DNA of 64,000 nt from an uncultured Collinsella sp. (GCA_959602645.1 CAUGTZ010000004.1:1-64000); one strand, 5' to 3'; positions 23,035 through 31,744 are shown, numbered from the stretch's first letter. A program made the numbers and translations. The notes: a model not told the origin generated them from the sequence alone.

Positions 23035-23376
23035 ATGTCCGAGTCCGTAACCAATGCCGGCATGAACACACTCGTCGCCGTGGCCATCGCCCCGTGCGGC
23101 ACCGGCGACGAGCTGTCCGCCGAGGTCGCCGAGGTCGTGCGCGTCATTCGCGAGAGCGGCCTTCCCAACCGCACCACCTCGATGTTCACCGAGATCGAGG
23201 GCGACTGGGACGAGGTCATGCAGGTCGTGCGCGACGCGACCTTTGTGTTGGCGAGCAAGGGCATCCGCACCGAAGTCGTGCTCAAAGCCGATATTCGACC
23301 CGGATTTACCGACACCATGACCGGCAAGCTCGAGCGCATGGAAGCACAGATCAAGAAGCAGGAGGAAGCACGATGA
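23035..23376 (+). CDS. MTH1187-family thiamine-binding protein
   Basis: The 113-aa protein has the short ferredoxin-like fold pattern of the MTH1187/YkoF-type family (formerly DUF77): VAVAIAPCGTGDELSAEV, IRESGLPNRTTSMFTEIEG and SKGIRTEVVLKADIRPG. Members bind thiamine or its hydroxymethylpyrimidine part. Here it sits between thiM and thiE under one TPP riboswitch, supporting a role in holding or delivering a thiamine precursor. Its stop overlaps the thiE start (ATGA), implying translational coupling. Confidence 0.88.
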   Translation: MSESVTNAGMNTLVAVAIAPCGTGDELSAEVAEVVRVIRESGLPNRTTSMFTEIEGDWDEVMQVVRDATFVLASKGIRTEVVLKADIRPGFTDTMTGKLERMEAQIKKQEEAR

Positions 23377-24068
23377 GCATCCGCGACAACCTTGATATCT
23401 CGGCCTATCTGGTACTCGGCCCCGAAAACACCCTCGACCGTCCCGTGGGCGATGTGGTGGCCCAAGCACTCGACGCCGGCTTTACCTGCATCCAAGTGCG
23501 CTCCAAGGTGGCAAGCGCCCGCGAGATCATCGCGTTGACGGGCGACGCCGCGCAGGCTATCGCGCAGGCCGGCAAGACCGGCCAGGTCGCCTTGCTAATC
23601 GATGACCGCCTGGACTGCGTACTCGCCGCGCGCGAGCAGGGCATTGCTGTCGACGGCGTGCACGTGGGTCAGAGCGATATTCCCGTCGAGGTCTGCCGCA
23701 AGCTTCTGGGACCCGACGCCATCGTGGGCCTTTCGGCCCGCTGCGAGGAGATGCTCGAATACGTCAAGACCGCCGACATGAGCCTGGTCGACTACCTGGG
23801 CGTGGGCCCGCTCCACGAGACCGAGACCAAGCGCGACTGCGGACGCGCGGCAGATGGCTCCATCATCACCAAGAGCTTTGAGGACCTGGCTGCCCTCCAT
23901 GCGGCAAGCCCCGTGCCCATCGTGGTGGGCGGCGGCGTCAAGACGGCCGACCTGCCGCAGCTCAAGACTACCGGCGTCGACGGCTTCTTTGTGGTGAGCG
24001 CCGTCTGCAGTGCCGACGACCCCTACGCCGCAGCCAAGGAGCTCGTCGATACCTGGCAGCAGGCATAG
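23373..24068 (+). CDS. thiE: Thiamine-phosphate synthase
   Basis: ThiE couples the pyrimidine pyrophosphate with thiazole phosphate to make thiamine phosphate. The 231-aa TIM-barrel protein has IQVRSK, LLIDDRLD, DGVHVGQSDIPVEVCRKLLG, DYLGVGPLHETETKRD and PIVVGGGVKTADLPQ. All are standard family blocks. The ATG overlaps the previous stop and has AGGAGG upstream. A much longer in-frame ORF runs back into the previous gene but has no support. The operon lacks thiD and thiC in this window. Confidence 0.93.
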   Translation: MSIRDNLDISAYLVLGPENTLDRPVGDVVAQALDAGFTCIQVRSKVASAREIIALTGDAAQAIAQAGKTGQVALLIDDRLDCVLAAREQGIAVDGVHVGQSDIPVEVCRKLLGPDAIVGLSARCEEMLEYVKTADMSLVDYLGVGPLHETETKRDCGRAADGSIITKSFEDLAALHAASPVPIVVGGGVKTADLPQLKTTGVDGFFVVSAVCSADDPYAAAKELVDTWQQA

Positions 24069-24114
24069 GCCCATACCGAACAGCTGCTCCGCAGCCCCAT
24101 ATCTTCAATAGCGA

Positions 24115-24156
24115 AAAGCGCATCCCAGTTTGGACGTCCATTCCGGGATGCGCTTT
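24115..24156. terminator. Terminator between thiE and the patatin gene
   Basis: AAAGCGCATCCC and its exact complement form a 12-bp stem with a ~17-nt loop and A/T-rich flanks on both sides. It is bidirectional between convergent genes. Confidence 0.8.
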
Positions 24157-24169
24157 CCGCATGCGGCCC

Positions 24170-25039
24170 TTACTCCGCCAGATACGCTTCCAGCGCGGGC
24201 AAGGTCGCCTCCGCATCGTGGCGGCCGACCTGGTAGATGCGCTCGAGCTCATCGGGCTCGCGGCACAGCGACGGCACCTTCACCGATTCGCTCGGCCGCA
24301 CCACAAAGATTTCGCCGGCAGCCTCGCGACGTGCCAGGTCATCGAGCGTGGCATTGTAGACCTCATGCCGATGCTCAAGCGCTGCAACAAACTCCGGATA
24401 GTAACGGAACACGCGCCGCAGCATGGGCATCACGCTGTTAGGCTGCTTCACAAAGCCCGCCGGCTGCGTCAACACCACCACATTGCGGTCGTAGCCCTGT
24501 GCAAACAGCCAGGCGCTGGGAATAGAATCAGCCACGCCACCATCCAGATACTTATGCCCGTCAATAGCAACGGGACGCGTCGCCACAGGAATCGCAGACG
24601 ACGCCCGAATCCACTCGATATCGCGCTCGTCGCCATACGGCAAATCGTGATAGACAGCCTTGCCCGTCTCGATATCGGTACACACGCACGTAAATCGCAT
24701 GGGGCAGGCGCGATACGCTTCCAAGTCGATGGGGTCGCGCTCGATAGGCACCTCGTGATAGGCAAACTCGGCATTAAACATATCGCCGGTGCGCAACCAA
24801 CTCGTCACGCTCGCATAGCGCTTGTCAGCACAATAGGCCTTGTTGTAGCGAATGGCGCGGCCAATCTGGCGCGATTTAAAGTTGTAGCCAAACGCCGCAC
24901 CCGCCGAGACTCCCACCATATGGTCGCAGGTCAAACCGTGCTCCATCCATACGTCGAGCACGCCCGCCGTATACATACCGCGGTAGCCGCCTCCCTCGAG
25001 CGCAAGTCCCACCGTGCGCGTCGTATCTGGCTGTGCCAT
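24170..25039 (-). CDS. Patatin-like phospholipase
   Basis: The 289-aa protein has the patatin oxyanion loop GGGYRGMYTAGVLD, the nucleophile GVSAGAAFGYN and the Asp of the Ser-Asp dyad in YLDGGVADSIP. This fits the YjjU/RssA-like patatin group that cleaves acyl esters of lipids. No signal peptide is present, so it is probably cytoplasmic or membrane-associated. An ATG encoding MAQPDTTRT was chosen, removing a 28-codon extension. The natural lipid substrate is unknown. Confidence 0.88.
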   Translation of the reverse strand: MAQPDTTRTVGLALEGGGYRGMYTAGVLDVWMEHGLTCDHMVGVSAGAAFGYNFKSRQIGRAIRYNKAYCADKRYASVTSWLRTGDMFNAEFAYHEVPIERDPIDLEAYRACPMRFTCVCTDIETGKAVYHDLPYGDERDIEWIRASSAIPVATRPVAIDGHKYLDGGVADSIPSAWLFAQGYDRNVVVLTQPAGFVKQPNSVMPMLRRVFRYYPEFVAALEHRHEVYNATLDDLARREAAGEIFVVRPSESVKVPSLCREPDELERIYQVGRHDAEATLPALEAYLAE

Positions 25040-25361
25040 GCAACCATCTCCGTTCCTGCGTTTTAAACCGGAACAAGTATACCCGTCAACATATATCGCC
25101 TCGGTCGCATTTATATCGAGCATCGCATCGTCACGCTGCCGATTGGCGAATAATAGCCATCCGCGGCAGGGGTACCCATATACAATCCAATATTGTTGTT
25201 TATACTACTGAACAGTCATCGGCAGCGAACACGGACCGACAAATTAAACCAGCGACGCGGCAAGGGGGCCTGGATACACGCAAAACGTTGAGCAGCAACG
25301 CGTGTGCACAACGAGCTCGCCCGACGCAACCCGCCCCCGACCCCAGAAAGCCGCTTACAGC
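25040..25361. other. 322-bp intergenic region upstream of the GGDEF-EAL gene
   Basis: This divergent space has an AT-rich centre (around 25175-25215, including TTGTTGTTTATACTACTG) that could hold promoters. I checked for a cyclic-di-GMP riboswitch and did not find its conserved blocks. No gene is supported, although an in-frame GTG at 25302 could extend the GGDEF-EAL protein by 20 residues. Confidence 0.4.
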
Positions 25362-28079
25362 ATGGATACCGCCAGCAATTACACCGAAACGCTCGAAAAG
25401 ACCATCCGTGACCTTCTCGAGCGTCAGGATGATCTGATAAGGACCGCCTTTACCGACGAGCTCACCGGGCTTGGTAACCGCGGCGGCTTCGCCCGTTCCC
25501 TAGAGGAAATCTGGGAGCAGGAACTGCCCGTGACCATGGCGTTTATCGACATCGATAACCTTAAGCACTGCAACGACATCTTTGGACACGACGAGGGAAA
25601 CCGCTATATCTTGCAGGTAAGCCTCTATCTCAAGCTGTATATGAAGGTGGACGAGGCGGCATTTCGTCTGGGAGGCGACGAGTTTGCCATCCTGTCTACG
25701 ATCGCGACCGAGGATGACCTTGCCGAACGTCTGGAGCACTGTCGAGAGGTCCTGCTCAAAAATAACGATTCCGAGATGCCTCACTCGTTTAGCTACGGAG
25801 TGTCACACGCCGACCCCGCCTTGGGCGAAGCCTCCAATCGCATGACGCTCGATGCCGACCATCGTATGTACGACTACAAGCTGCGCCATGCCGTGCACCT
25901 CGATCGACGCAATATCACGCAAGTCCACGCCGACGACTTCGAAGTTAGCGATCGCATTTTCGACGCCCTTTCGATGCTCAATGAAGGCCGCTATTTCTTT
26001 ATCGAGAACCTGGACAAACATCGCACCCTTTGGTCACAAGGCGCCATGCGCGATCTCGGCCTTCCTTCGGAGCATATAGACAACTGCCACGATTACTGGA
26101 AGACGCGTGTCCACCCCGATGACCTCGAGGCCTATAGCGACGATATCGACCAGATCTATAACGGCTCCAAGCACCGTCGCGTCATGCAATACCGCGTACG
26201 CAACGCCGCCGGCGACTACGTTCTCTGCCGTGCTCGCGGGTTTCGTATCGACGGCGACGGAAATGTCCCCTCGCTCTATGTTGGCGAGCTCGTCAACCAC
26301 TCGCTTGCCGAGACCGTCGACGCCGCCACGGGCCTTGGAACGCAGCGCATGTTGCTCAACGCTATCGATGCCTGCCGTCGCGACTGTTGCGAGACGGGGC
26401 TTATAGCGGTGCGCGTTCGCGGCACGACAAAGCTCAACGAGCTTTACGGAGCCGAGGCTGTCGACAACATGCTCGCCGAATACGCAGGCCGCATGTTGTC
26501 GATCACCCGTGGCAGGAGTCGCGTCTACCGCTCACGAAGCGTCCAGTTTGTCGTGCTCAGCAACGATTTGGACCACGAGGCATTCGAGCAACTGGCCCGT
26601 CATCTAAAAGAGGCCGTTTTCGCTCCCGTTCGAATCGCGGGCGATACCATTACCCCCGTCTGTCTAGTCGTTCCGGCCTTTTACGAGCGCCTAACCAATC
26701 AAGCGACCGCCGTTTTAGGCGAACTCGACCGTCGCCTTCGCACGGCCGGCGGACTTGTCCCCAACGACAGCCTCCCCATACCCGAGATAGAGCGCAAAAG
26801 CGCCATCGCCGAGCGCATCGATATGCTCACGGGCCTCTGTCGACCCAGCGAGTTTATGCGGCGCGCCAACGCATTTCTCCAGACAAGGCGCGACGGCGCT
26901 TGGTGTATCGCCACCGTCGACATGGGGCACATGCGACTGTTCAACGAATGGCACGGACAGGCCGAGGGCGACCGCGTGCTCGCCGACGTAGGTACAGTCC
27001 TCAAAGACATCGAGAATGCCGACATGGGCGTCGCAGGGTACTGGGGCCAAGACGACTTTTGCATACTCATCCCCTTTGAGCACGACACCGTCCATCAAAT
27101 CTATAGTCGCATTCGCGAGACCGTGGCCAAGCACGATGACGGCGTAGGCTTCTGGCCGTCCATGGGCGTTTGCCCTATCGACTCCAACGAGGAAATCACC
27201 ATCGATGCACAGGCCAAGGCCATGTTTACCAATCGACGCGCAAAAAACGACTTTAAGGAGCGCATTGCCATTTTCCGCCCCGAGGAGTATGAGCGCGAAG
27301 TCTCGTTCCACCGCACGCTGACCGAATTCCAGTACGCGCTCTCAAACGGCCGCATCACCTACTACTTGCAGCCCCAGGTCGACATGGAAACCGGCGAGAT
27401 TATTGGCGCCGAGGCGCTCACGCGCTGGATTGACAAGGATGGCTCCCTCATTTCACCCGTCACCTTTATCCCCGCTCTCGAGGAAAGTGGTTTTGTGGTG
27501 ACGCTCGACAAATACGTTTGGCAGGGCGTTGCCTCGTGGCTGCGCGGGCGCATCGATCGAGGGCTTCGCGTGGTTCCGATCTCGCTCAACGTGTCGCGCG
27601 TGGATATCCTTGCCTGCGACGTTGCCGAACATATGGGAGCGCTCGCCGACCAATACAATCTGCCGCCCGAGCTCATGCGCATCGAGATCACCGAGACGGC
27701 TTATACGGGAGAGTCCGAAGCTGTGGATAAGCTGACGGCCGACCTGCACAACCGCGGCTTCTCGACCTACATGGACGATTTTGGCACCGGCCAGTCCACG
27801 CTCGCGATGCTCAAGAACGTCAACGTCGACGTCATCAAGCTCGACCGCACGTTTGTGCCCGTCGACGGCGATCAAGGCCGCAGCGTGCAAATCATTTCAT
27901 CAATGCTCGAGATGGCGCAGTCGCTCCATCTGCCCGTTGTGGTCGAAGGCATCGAGACAAATGAGCAGGCAAACATGCTACGCCAAATGGGCGCCCGCTA
28001 CGCTCAGGGCTTCCTCTACTACCGTCCCATGCAGGCGGAGGATTTTGAGGCACTGCTCGACGGTGGCGACAGCAACTAA
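25362..28079 (+). CDS. Multi-domain cyclic-di-GMP protein: GGDEF-PAS-GGDEF*-GGDEF*-EAL
   Basis: The 905-aa protein has five modules. The first GGDEF (about residues 25-180) is canonical, with FTDELTGLGNRGGF and RLGGDEFAIL. It should make cyclic-di-GMP and lacks the RxxD feedback site. A PAS-like module follows (about 190-325). The second GGDEF-like module is degenerate (RSRSVQFVVL at the active site). The third has GQDDF in place of GGDEF. The C-terminal EAL domain (about 650-900) keeps GAEALTRW, MDDFGTGQSTLAML, KLDRTF and EGIET, so hydrolysis is likely. No membrane span is seen. The start is uncertain because no strong ribosome site is visible. The paralogue at 28204 matches the first three modules. 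Confidence 0.88.
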   Translation: MDTASNYTETLEKTIRDLLERQDDLIRTAFTDELTGLGNRGGFARSLEEIWEQELPVTMAFIDIDNLKHCNDIFGHDEGNRYILQVSLYLKLYMKVDEAAFRLGGDEFAILSTIATEDDLAERLEHCREVLLKNNDSEMPHSFSYGVSHADPALGEASNRMTLDADHRMYDYKLRHAVHLDRRNITQVHADDFEVSDRIFDALSMLNEGRYFFIENLDKHRTLWSQGAMRDLGLPSEHIDNCHDYWKTRVHPDDLEAYSDDIDQIYNGSKHRRVMQYRVRNAAGDYVLCRARGFRIDGDGNVPSLYVGELVNHSLAETVDAATGLGTQRMLLNAIDACRRDCCETGLIAVRVRGTTKLNELYGAEAVDNMLAEYAGRMLSITRGRSRVYRSRSVQFVVLSNDLDHEAFEQLARHLKEAVFAPVRIAGDTITPVCLVVPAFYERLTNQATAVLGELDRRLRTAGGLVPNDSLPIPEIERKSAIAERIDMLTGLCRPSEFMRRANAFLQTRRDGAWCIATVDMGHMRLFNEWHGQAEGDRVLADVGTVLKDIENADMGVAGYWGQDDFCILIPFEHDTVHQIYSRIRETVAKHDDGVGFWPSMGVCPIDSNEEITIDAQAKAMFTNRRAKNDFKERIAIFRPEEYEREVSFHRTLTEFQYALSNGRITYYLQPQVDMETGEIIGAEALTRWIDKDGSLISPVTFIPALEESGFVVTLDKYVWQGVASWLRGRIDRGLRVVPISLNVSRVDILACDVAEHMGALADQYNLPPELMRIEITETAYTGESEAVDKLTADLHNRGFSTYMDDFGTGQSTLAMLKNVNVDVIKLDRTFVPVDGDQGRSVQIISSMLEMAQSLHLPVVVEGIETNEQANMLRQMGARYAQGFLYYRPMQAEDFEALLDGGDSN

Positions 28080-28203
28080 TACGCTCGTGCGCAAACGCCA
28101 CCGTCGAGGGAGCGTTTGTTCCCATGAGCTAACTAATACCCCAATCTAAACCAAATTGGGAGTAAGATACAAACCATTGTTCCATCCAAGGAGGTCATCC
28201 ATC

Positions 28204-28968
28204 ATGAACGAGTCGTATCGCCTGGGCGAGCAATCAATCATCGCTCATCTTCAGCGACTTGCGAACGGGGCCTCAACCACCGAGCTCGATGTTGCCGCGC
28301 TGCCCCCGGAGTTGCGTGCCATCGGTGAGCAACTGCAGAAAACGCTCGCCATCCTGCAACAAGAACGCGAGCTGCTTGAGCGCGGCGCCTATATCGACTC
28401 GCTCACCAATCTTGGCAACCGCGGCGGACTCGACCGCCATGTCGATCAGCTCTGGCGCAAAGGCACCCCCTTCACCTGCGCCTATATCGATATCGACCGC
28501 CTTAAGCATTGCAACGATAAGTTTGGCCACACCGAGGGCAATTGCTACATTCTGAGCATCTGCCGCGCACTCACCGAGACAATGGAGCACGATGAGTTGC
28601 TGTTCCGTATCGGTGGAGACGAATTTGTACTTATATCCCCCACGACAGACGAAGCCGAGCTCGAGCAGCGCCTGGAGCGGACGCGTGCCAATCTTATCGA
28701 GGCAACATCAGGCGACAAGGCGCCCATGATCGCCAGCTTTAGCTTTGGCTGCTCGCGCGTCGACCCACTTGCAGGCGATACGCGTCGCCAGATGACAAAG
28801 GACGCCGACCGCAAAATGTATCGCTACAAGCTCATGTACCGTGTGCAACAACCGGAAGAAGGCGATGCGCCGCAACGCCCGGTCACCGAACAACCCCCCC
28901 CCCTGCAACGACCGAGTGTTCCAAGCGATCTCCATGAGCTCCGAGACGCGCTATCCGTTCATCATTAA
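28204..28968 (+). CDS. GGDEF diguanylate cyclase, 5' part of a gene split at a C-tract
   Basis: As read, this encodes 254 aa: a short helical N-terminus (LQKTLAILQQERELLERGAY), a complete GGDEF domain (YIDSLTNLGNRGGLDRHV and RIGGDEFVLI) and a Pro-rich tail that ends out of frame. The I-site RxxD is absent. The GGDEF domain should be active alone. At 28894-28903 a run of ten C shifts the frame. With nine C the protein would continue into the PAS and second GGDEF modules encoded up to 29737, giving 510 aa that aligns throughout with the first half of the 25362 protein. AAGGAGG lies upstream of the ATG. Confidence 0.8.
   Translation: MNESYRLGEQSIIAHLQRLANGASTTELDVAALPPELRAIGEQLQKTLAILQQERELLERGAYIDSLTNLGNRGGLDRHVDQLWRKGTPFTCAYIDIDRLKHCNDKFGHTEGNCYILSICRALTETMEHDELLFRIGGDEFVLISPTTDEAELEQRLERTRANLIEATSGDKAPMIASFSFGCSRVDPLAGDTRRQMTKDADRKMYRYKLMYRVQQPEEGDAPQRPVTEQPPPLQRPSVPSDLHELRDALSVHH
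28894..28903 (+). repeat. Homopolymer of ten C at the frame junction
   Basis: The run lies inside the coding region, in the linker between the GGDEF and PAS modules. Loss of one C, or gain of two, restores a single long reading frame. It is a candidate slipped-strand (phase-variation) tract or a sequencing error. Confidence 0.7.
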
Positions 28969-29737
28969 CCTCGACACCGGCGAATCGCAATGGTCGGTTA
29001 ATGCCGTGCGCGATTTTGACCTACCTTCCCAGCATCCCTACAACTCGCTCGATATATGGCTTGCCCGTGTTCACCCCGAGGACCGCGACAACGTACGTGC
29101 CGAGCTCGATATGGTGGTAAACGGCACGTGGCACTTCCACTGCATGCAGTATCGCGTCATGAATACCGCCGGAAAATACGCGCTTTGCGACTGCACGGGT
29201 TACCGCCTGGACGGCACCGATACCGAGCCCAACATGTATGTGGGCATTGTCACCAACCGAAGCTTGGCAGATACGACCGATTCCGTGACCGGTCTGGGCG
29301 ATATCCACGCCCTGGTCAACGCCATTGGCGAGATGCGTCGCGTGGCACGAAACGCGGGCTTGATCGCCATTAAAATCGACGAAATCGCACAGGTCAATGC
29401 CCGCTTTGGCTTTGATGCAGGCGACCGCGTTTTGGCAGAAAGCGCCGCCTGCCTCATGGATTGCTCGCGCGGCAAGGGTCGTCTGTTCCGCTCGACCGGA
29501 CCGATGTTCGTGGCGCTCTTTGACGAGCTTGATCCCGAAGAGACCGACGCGGTTGCAGACGAAATCGAACGGTTCTTGGGATCGCCCGTGCTCCTTGGCT
29601 CATTTGAATATCAGCCGCCCCTTCGCGTGGCGACGCTTCATCTGGACGCCGTCGACCGACAGCCCGTTTCCATTTTGAACGAACTCAATGCGCTGATTAA
29701 AGAGGCGCCGCAGGTACCGGGCACCAAGCTGGACTAG
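28904..29737 (+). pseudogene. Out-of-frame 3' part: PAS and degenerate GGDEF modules
   Basis: In the next frame the sequence reads CNDRVFQAISMSSETRYPFI, then a PAS-like module with RVHPEDRDNVRAELD and YRVMNTAGKYALCDCTGYRL. A GGDEF-like domain without the GGDEF motif follows (FRSTGPMFVALFDELDP). It lines up residue by residue with the PAS-GGDEF* part of the protein at 25362. A possible internal ATG at 28934 has no good ribosome site. It is best seen as the second half of the split gene, off in this copy unless the C-tract changes. Confidence 0.75.
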
Positions 29738-30021
29738 CGTTATGGGGCGCATGATGGTTAATTTCCGATCTCAACCGAACACATTGGGCAAATAGGTCGT
29801 ACCCGCAGTTAGCCGAACGTCCCCGCAGTCCCTCCCGGGGCCCGGGGGCACCGTTTCGATACTCTTGGTTTACTTTGCCTGATGCAAATAAGTGCTCAAC
29901 AAGATAGAACCTATCCCCCGCCACGGATATGCCCTCGAGCAAATCTGTTAAGCCAAGCCTATCAAATTCTATTGACAATTGGCTGCATTGGTCCATTTTG
30001 TCGTCCAGCCACTTCCGCTGG
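29738..30021. other. Intergenic region, lower GC
   Basis: This 284-bp region holds GGGGCCCGGGGGCACC near 29838 and an AT-richer stretch toward 30020. I see no gene, repeat family member or clear regulatory signal. Confidence 0.3.
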
Positions 30022-30342
30022 CTATCGCCTCATAAACACAAACCTAACGAGCCGCACGAACGACAAAGAAGCCAAGCTGAACAGAAGTAGAACCAAAACT
30101 TCAAAAACGCTGGTATTCCAATCACGTACCCAGCCCTCTACCGCCCACAAGAAAAACAGCAGCCCCATCCATAACGTCACAGAAGAAATCAGCTTTGCGT
30201 AAGGGCGTATATCAATCTCGCTCTCCCTTTTTGTGACATCATATCCAGCAATTGAGCAGAGCCATCTTCCTCTTCGGTATTGGATTGAAAGGACAATCAA
30301 GGCAATCGAAGTCATCAAGCAAACAGCATCCTCTGTTTCCAT
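30022..30342 (-). CDS. Small membrane protein of unknown function
   Basis: The 106-aa protein has three likely membrane segments: AVCLMTSIALIVLSI, SSVTLWMGLLFFLWAVEGWV and SVFEVLVLLLFSLASLSFV. A short charged loop (KRESEIDIRPYAK) lies between the first two. The general look is DUF3784-like, but no family is firmly recognised. The ATG with AAAGGA six bases upstream was chosen. The GC content is lower than the neighbours, and it sits beside an IS30 remnant, so it may be acquired DNA. Confidence 0.6.
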   Translation of the reverse strand: METEDAVCLMTSIALIVLSIQYRRGRWLCSIAGYDVTKRESEIDIRPYAKLISSVTLWMGLLFFLWAVEGWVRDWNTSVFEVLVLLLFSLASLSFVRLVRFVFMRR

Positions 30343-30439
30343 AGAGTTTCCTTTGCTTTCCATCCTAGTTACGCATTCACAATCGAATCAAACCAAGTAT
30401 GAATTACTCGATAGCAACCGCCTTAGTATAAACCATAGC

Positions 30440-30585
30440 CGCACAGCAGCCCGCCTTCTAAGACCTCAGAGTTCGCCATCGAATGCGACCTGCCCAGACC
30501 CCTTACAATCTGCTCGCACGAGGCCCCGCACTCCAACATCCTCTGGACCGTATCCCGCTCGTACCTGGTGAGCGTGCCTGCCGTG
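30440..30585 (-). pseudogene. IS30-family transposase N-terminal fragment
   Basis: The minus strand encodes LTRYERDTVQRMLECGAS followed by CEQIVRGLGRSHSMANSEV. This matches the N-terminal helix-turn-helix of IS30-type transposases (consensus LT..ER..I..ML..G.S..EIAR.LGRS.STI..E). No DDE domain or start is present, and the frame soon closes. It is a relic of a mobile element in an otherwise gene-poor 333-bp stretch. Confidence 0.55.
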
Positions 30586-30675
30586 GGCCCTCGGGGCTGG
30601 AATCGTGCCCCACGCCATCTGCCCGCTCGTGCGATAATCCTCCGCAGAAGTCACCGACAGCAGAGGGAGTTAGTG

Positions 30676-31299
30676 ATGAAGGTTCTTTTGGTCAATGGCA
30701 GCCCCAAGGCAAACGGCAACACCGCCCGCGCACTCGCCGAGGTCGCCGAGCAGCTCAACGCCGAGGGTATCGATACCGAGGTGTTTCAGCTAGGCGCTAA
30801 GCCCATTCGCGATTGCATCGGTTGCGGCCAGTGCGGCAAGCTCGATTGCCGCTGTACCTTTGACGACGATGTAGTCAACGAGCTGATTGCCGCTGCCGAG
30901 CAGGCAGACGGCTTTGTCTTTGGTTCGCCCGTCTACTACGCGCATCCCAGCGGACGCATCCTCTCTGCCCTCGACCGTGCATTCTATGCTGGCAGCAAGG
31001 CCTTTGCGCACAAGCCGGGCGCCGCTGTCGCCGTTGCCCGTCGCGGCGGCACGTCGACCACCTTCGACGTGCTCAACAAGTACTTCACCATCAACCAGAT
31101 GCCCGTGGTAGCATCCACCTACTGGAACAACGTCTTCGGTGCCATGCCGGGCGAGGCCGCCCAAGACGCCGAAGGCCTTGCCACCATGCGAAACATCGGC
31201 AAAAACATGGCCTGGCTACTGCGTTGCATCGAGGCGGGAAAGGCCGCCGGCATCGAAGCTCCCCAGGCCGATCGCGCTAGGACCAACTTCATCAGGTAG
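30676..31299 (+). CDS. Flavodoxin-family NAD(P)H-dependent oxidoreductase
   Basis: The 207-aa protein opens MKVLLVNGSPKANGNTARAL, the FMN-phosphate-binding loop of NADPH-dependent FMN reductase-like flavoproteins. It continues with a Cys-rich loop DCIGCGQCGKLDCRCTFDDD and FGSPVYYAHPSGRILSALDR. The cysteine pattern is common in iron-sulfur flavoprotein-like family members of anaerobes. The ATG with GAGGGAG upstream was used. It precedes the ArsC-like gene by 17 bases and is probably co-transcribed. The electron acceptor is unknown. Confidence 0.87.
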   Translation: MKVLLVNGSPKANGNTARALAEVAEQLNAEGIDTEVFQLGAKPIRDCIGCGQCGKLDCRCTFDDDVVNELIAAAEQADGFVFGSPVYYAHPSGRILSALDRAFYAGSKAFAHKPGAAVAVARRGGTSTTFDVLNKYFTINQMPVVASTYWNNVFGAMPGEAAQDAEGLATMRNIGKNMAWLLRCIEAGKAAGIEAPQADRARTNFIR

Positions 31300-31316
31300 A
31301 ACGGCGGAACCAAACA

Positions 31317-31658
31317 ATGAACGTGCAGATCTTCGGTACCAAAAAGTCCTTCGATACCAAGAAGGCCCAGCGTTATTTTAAGGAGCGCCGCATTAAGGTG
31401 CAGTTTATCGACCTTAAGGAAAAGGAGATGAGCAAGGGCGAGCTCACGAGCGTGATGCAGGCGGTTGGCGGCATCGACAAGCTGCTCAACCCCAAAGCCA
31501 AGGACGAGGAGACGCTCGCACTCATCCAGCACCTCACCCCCAGCCAGCGTTTTGATAAGCTGCTCGAGAATCAGCAGGTTCTGGCCGAGCCCATCGTGCG
31601 CAACGGCAAGAAGGCCACCGTCGGCTATTGTCCCGACGTATGGGGAGCCTGGGAGTAG
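31317..31658 (+). CDS. ArsC/Spx-family thioredoxin-fold protein without the active-site Cys
   Basis: The 113-aa protein has the ArsC/YffB/Spx fold: an N-terminal strand, GTKKSFDTKKAQRYF, then FIDLKEKEMSKGEL and the cis-Pro region LAEPIVRNGKKATVGY. The catalytic Cys of the family (as in NCDTIKKA) is Ser here, so arsenate reduction is unlikely. It forms a pair with the upstream flavodoxin-family gene. The function is unknown. Annotation as arsenate reductase would be misleading. Confidence 0.85.
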   Translation: MNVQIFGTKKSFDTKKAQRYFKERRIKVQFIDLKEKEMSKGELTSVMQAVGGIDKLLNPKAKDEETLALIQHLTPSQRFDKLLENQQVLAEPIVRNGKKATVGYCPDVWGAWE

Positions 31659-31744
31659 CCTGTGTTATTTGTCGGCGCGTGGGTATAAGAGCAGGCGTTT
31701 GGCATAAGATTCAACTGTAAGCCATGTCTAACAAAGGAGGGCAC

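Noticed and set aside
23094..23372. 93-codon N-terminal extension of ThiE
   Set aside because: It overlaps the thiamine-binding protein gene in another frame and has no homology. The ATGA overlap marks the true start.
25040..25361. Cyclic-di-GMP riboswitch upstream of the GGDEF-EAL gene
   Set aside because: The conserved GEMM blocks were not found. Only loose GC-rich similarity was seen.
31317..31658. Arsenate reductase
   Set aside because: The catalytic Cys is missing and there are no arsenic genes nearby.
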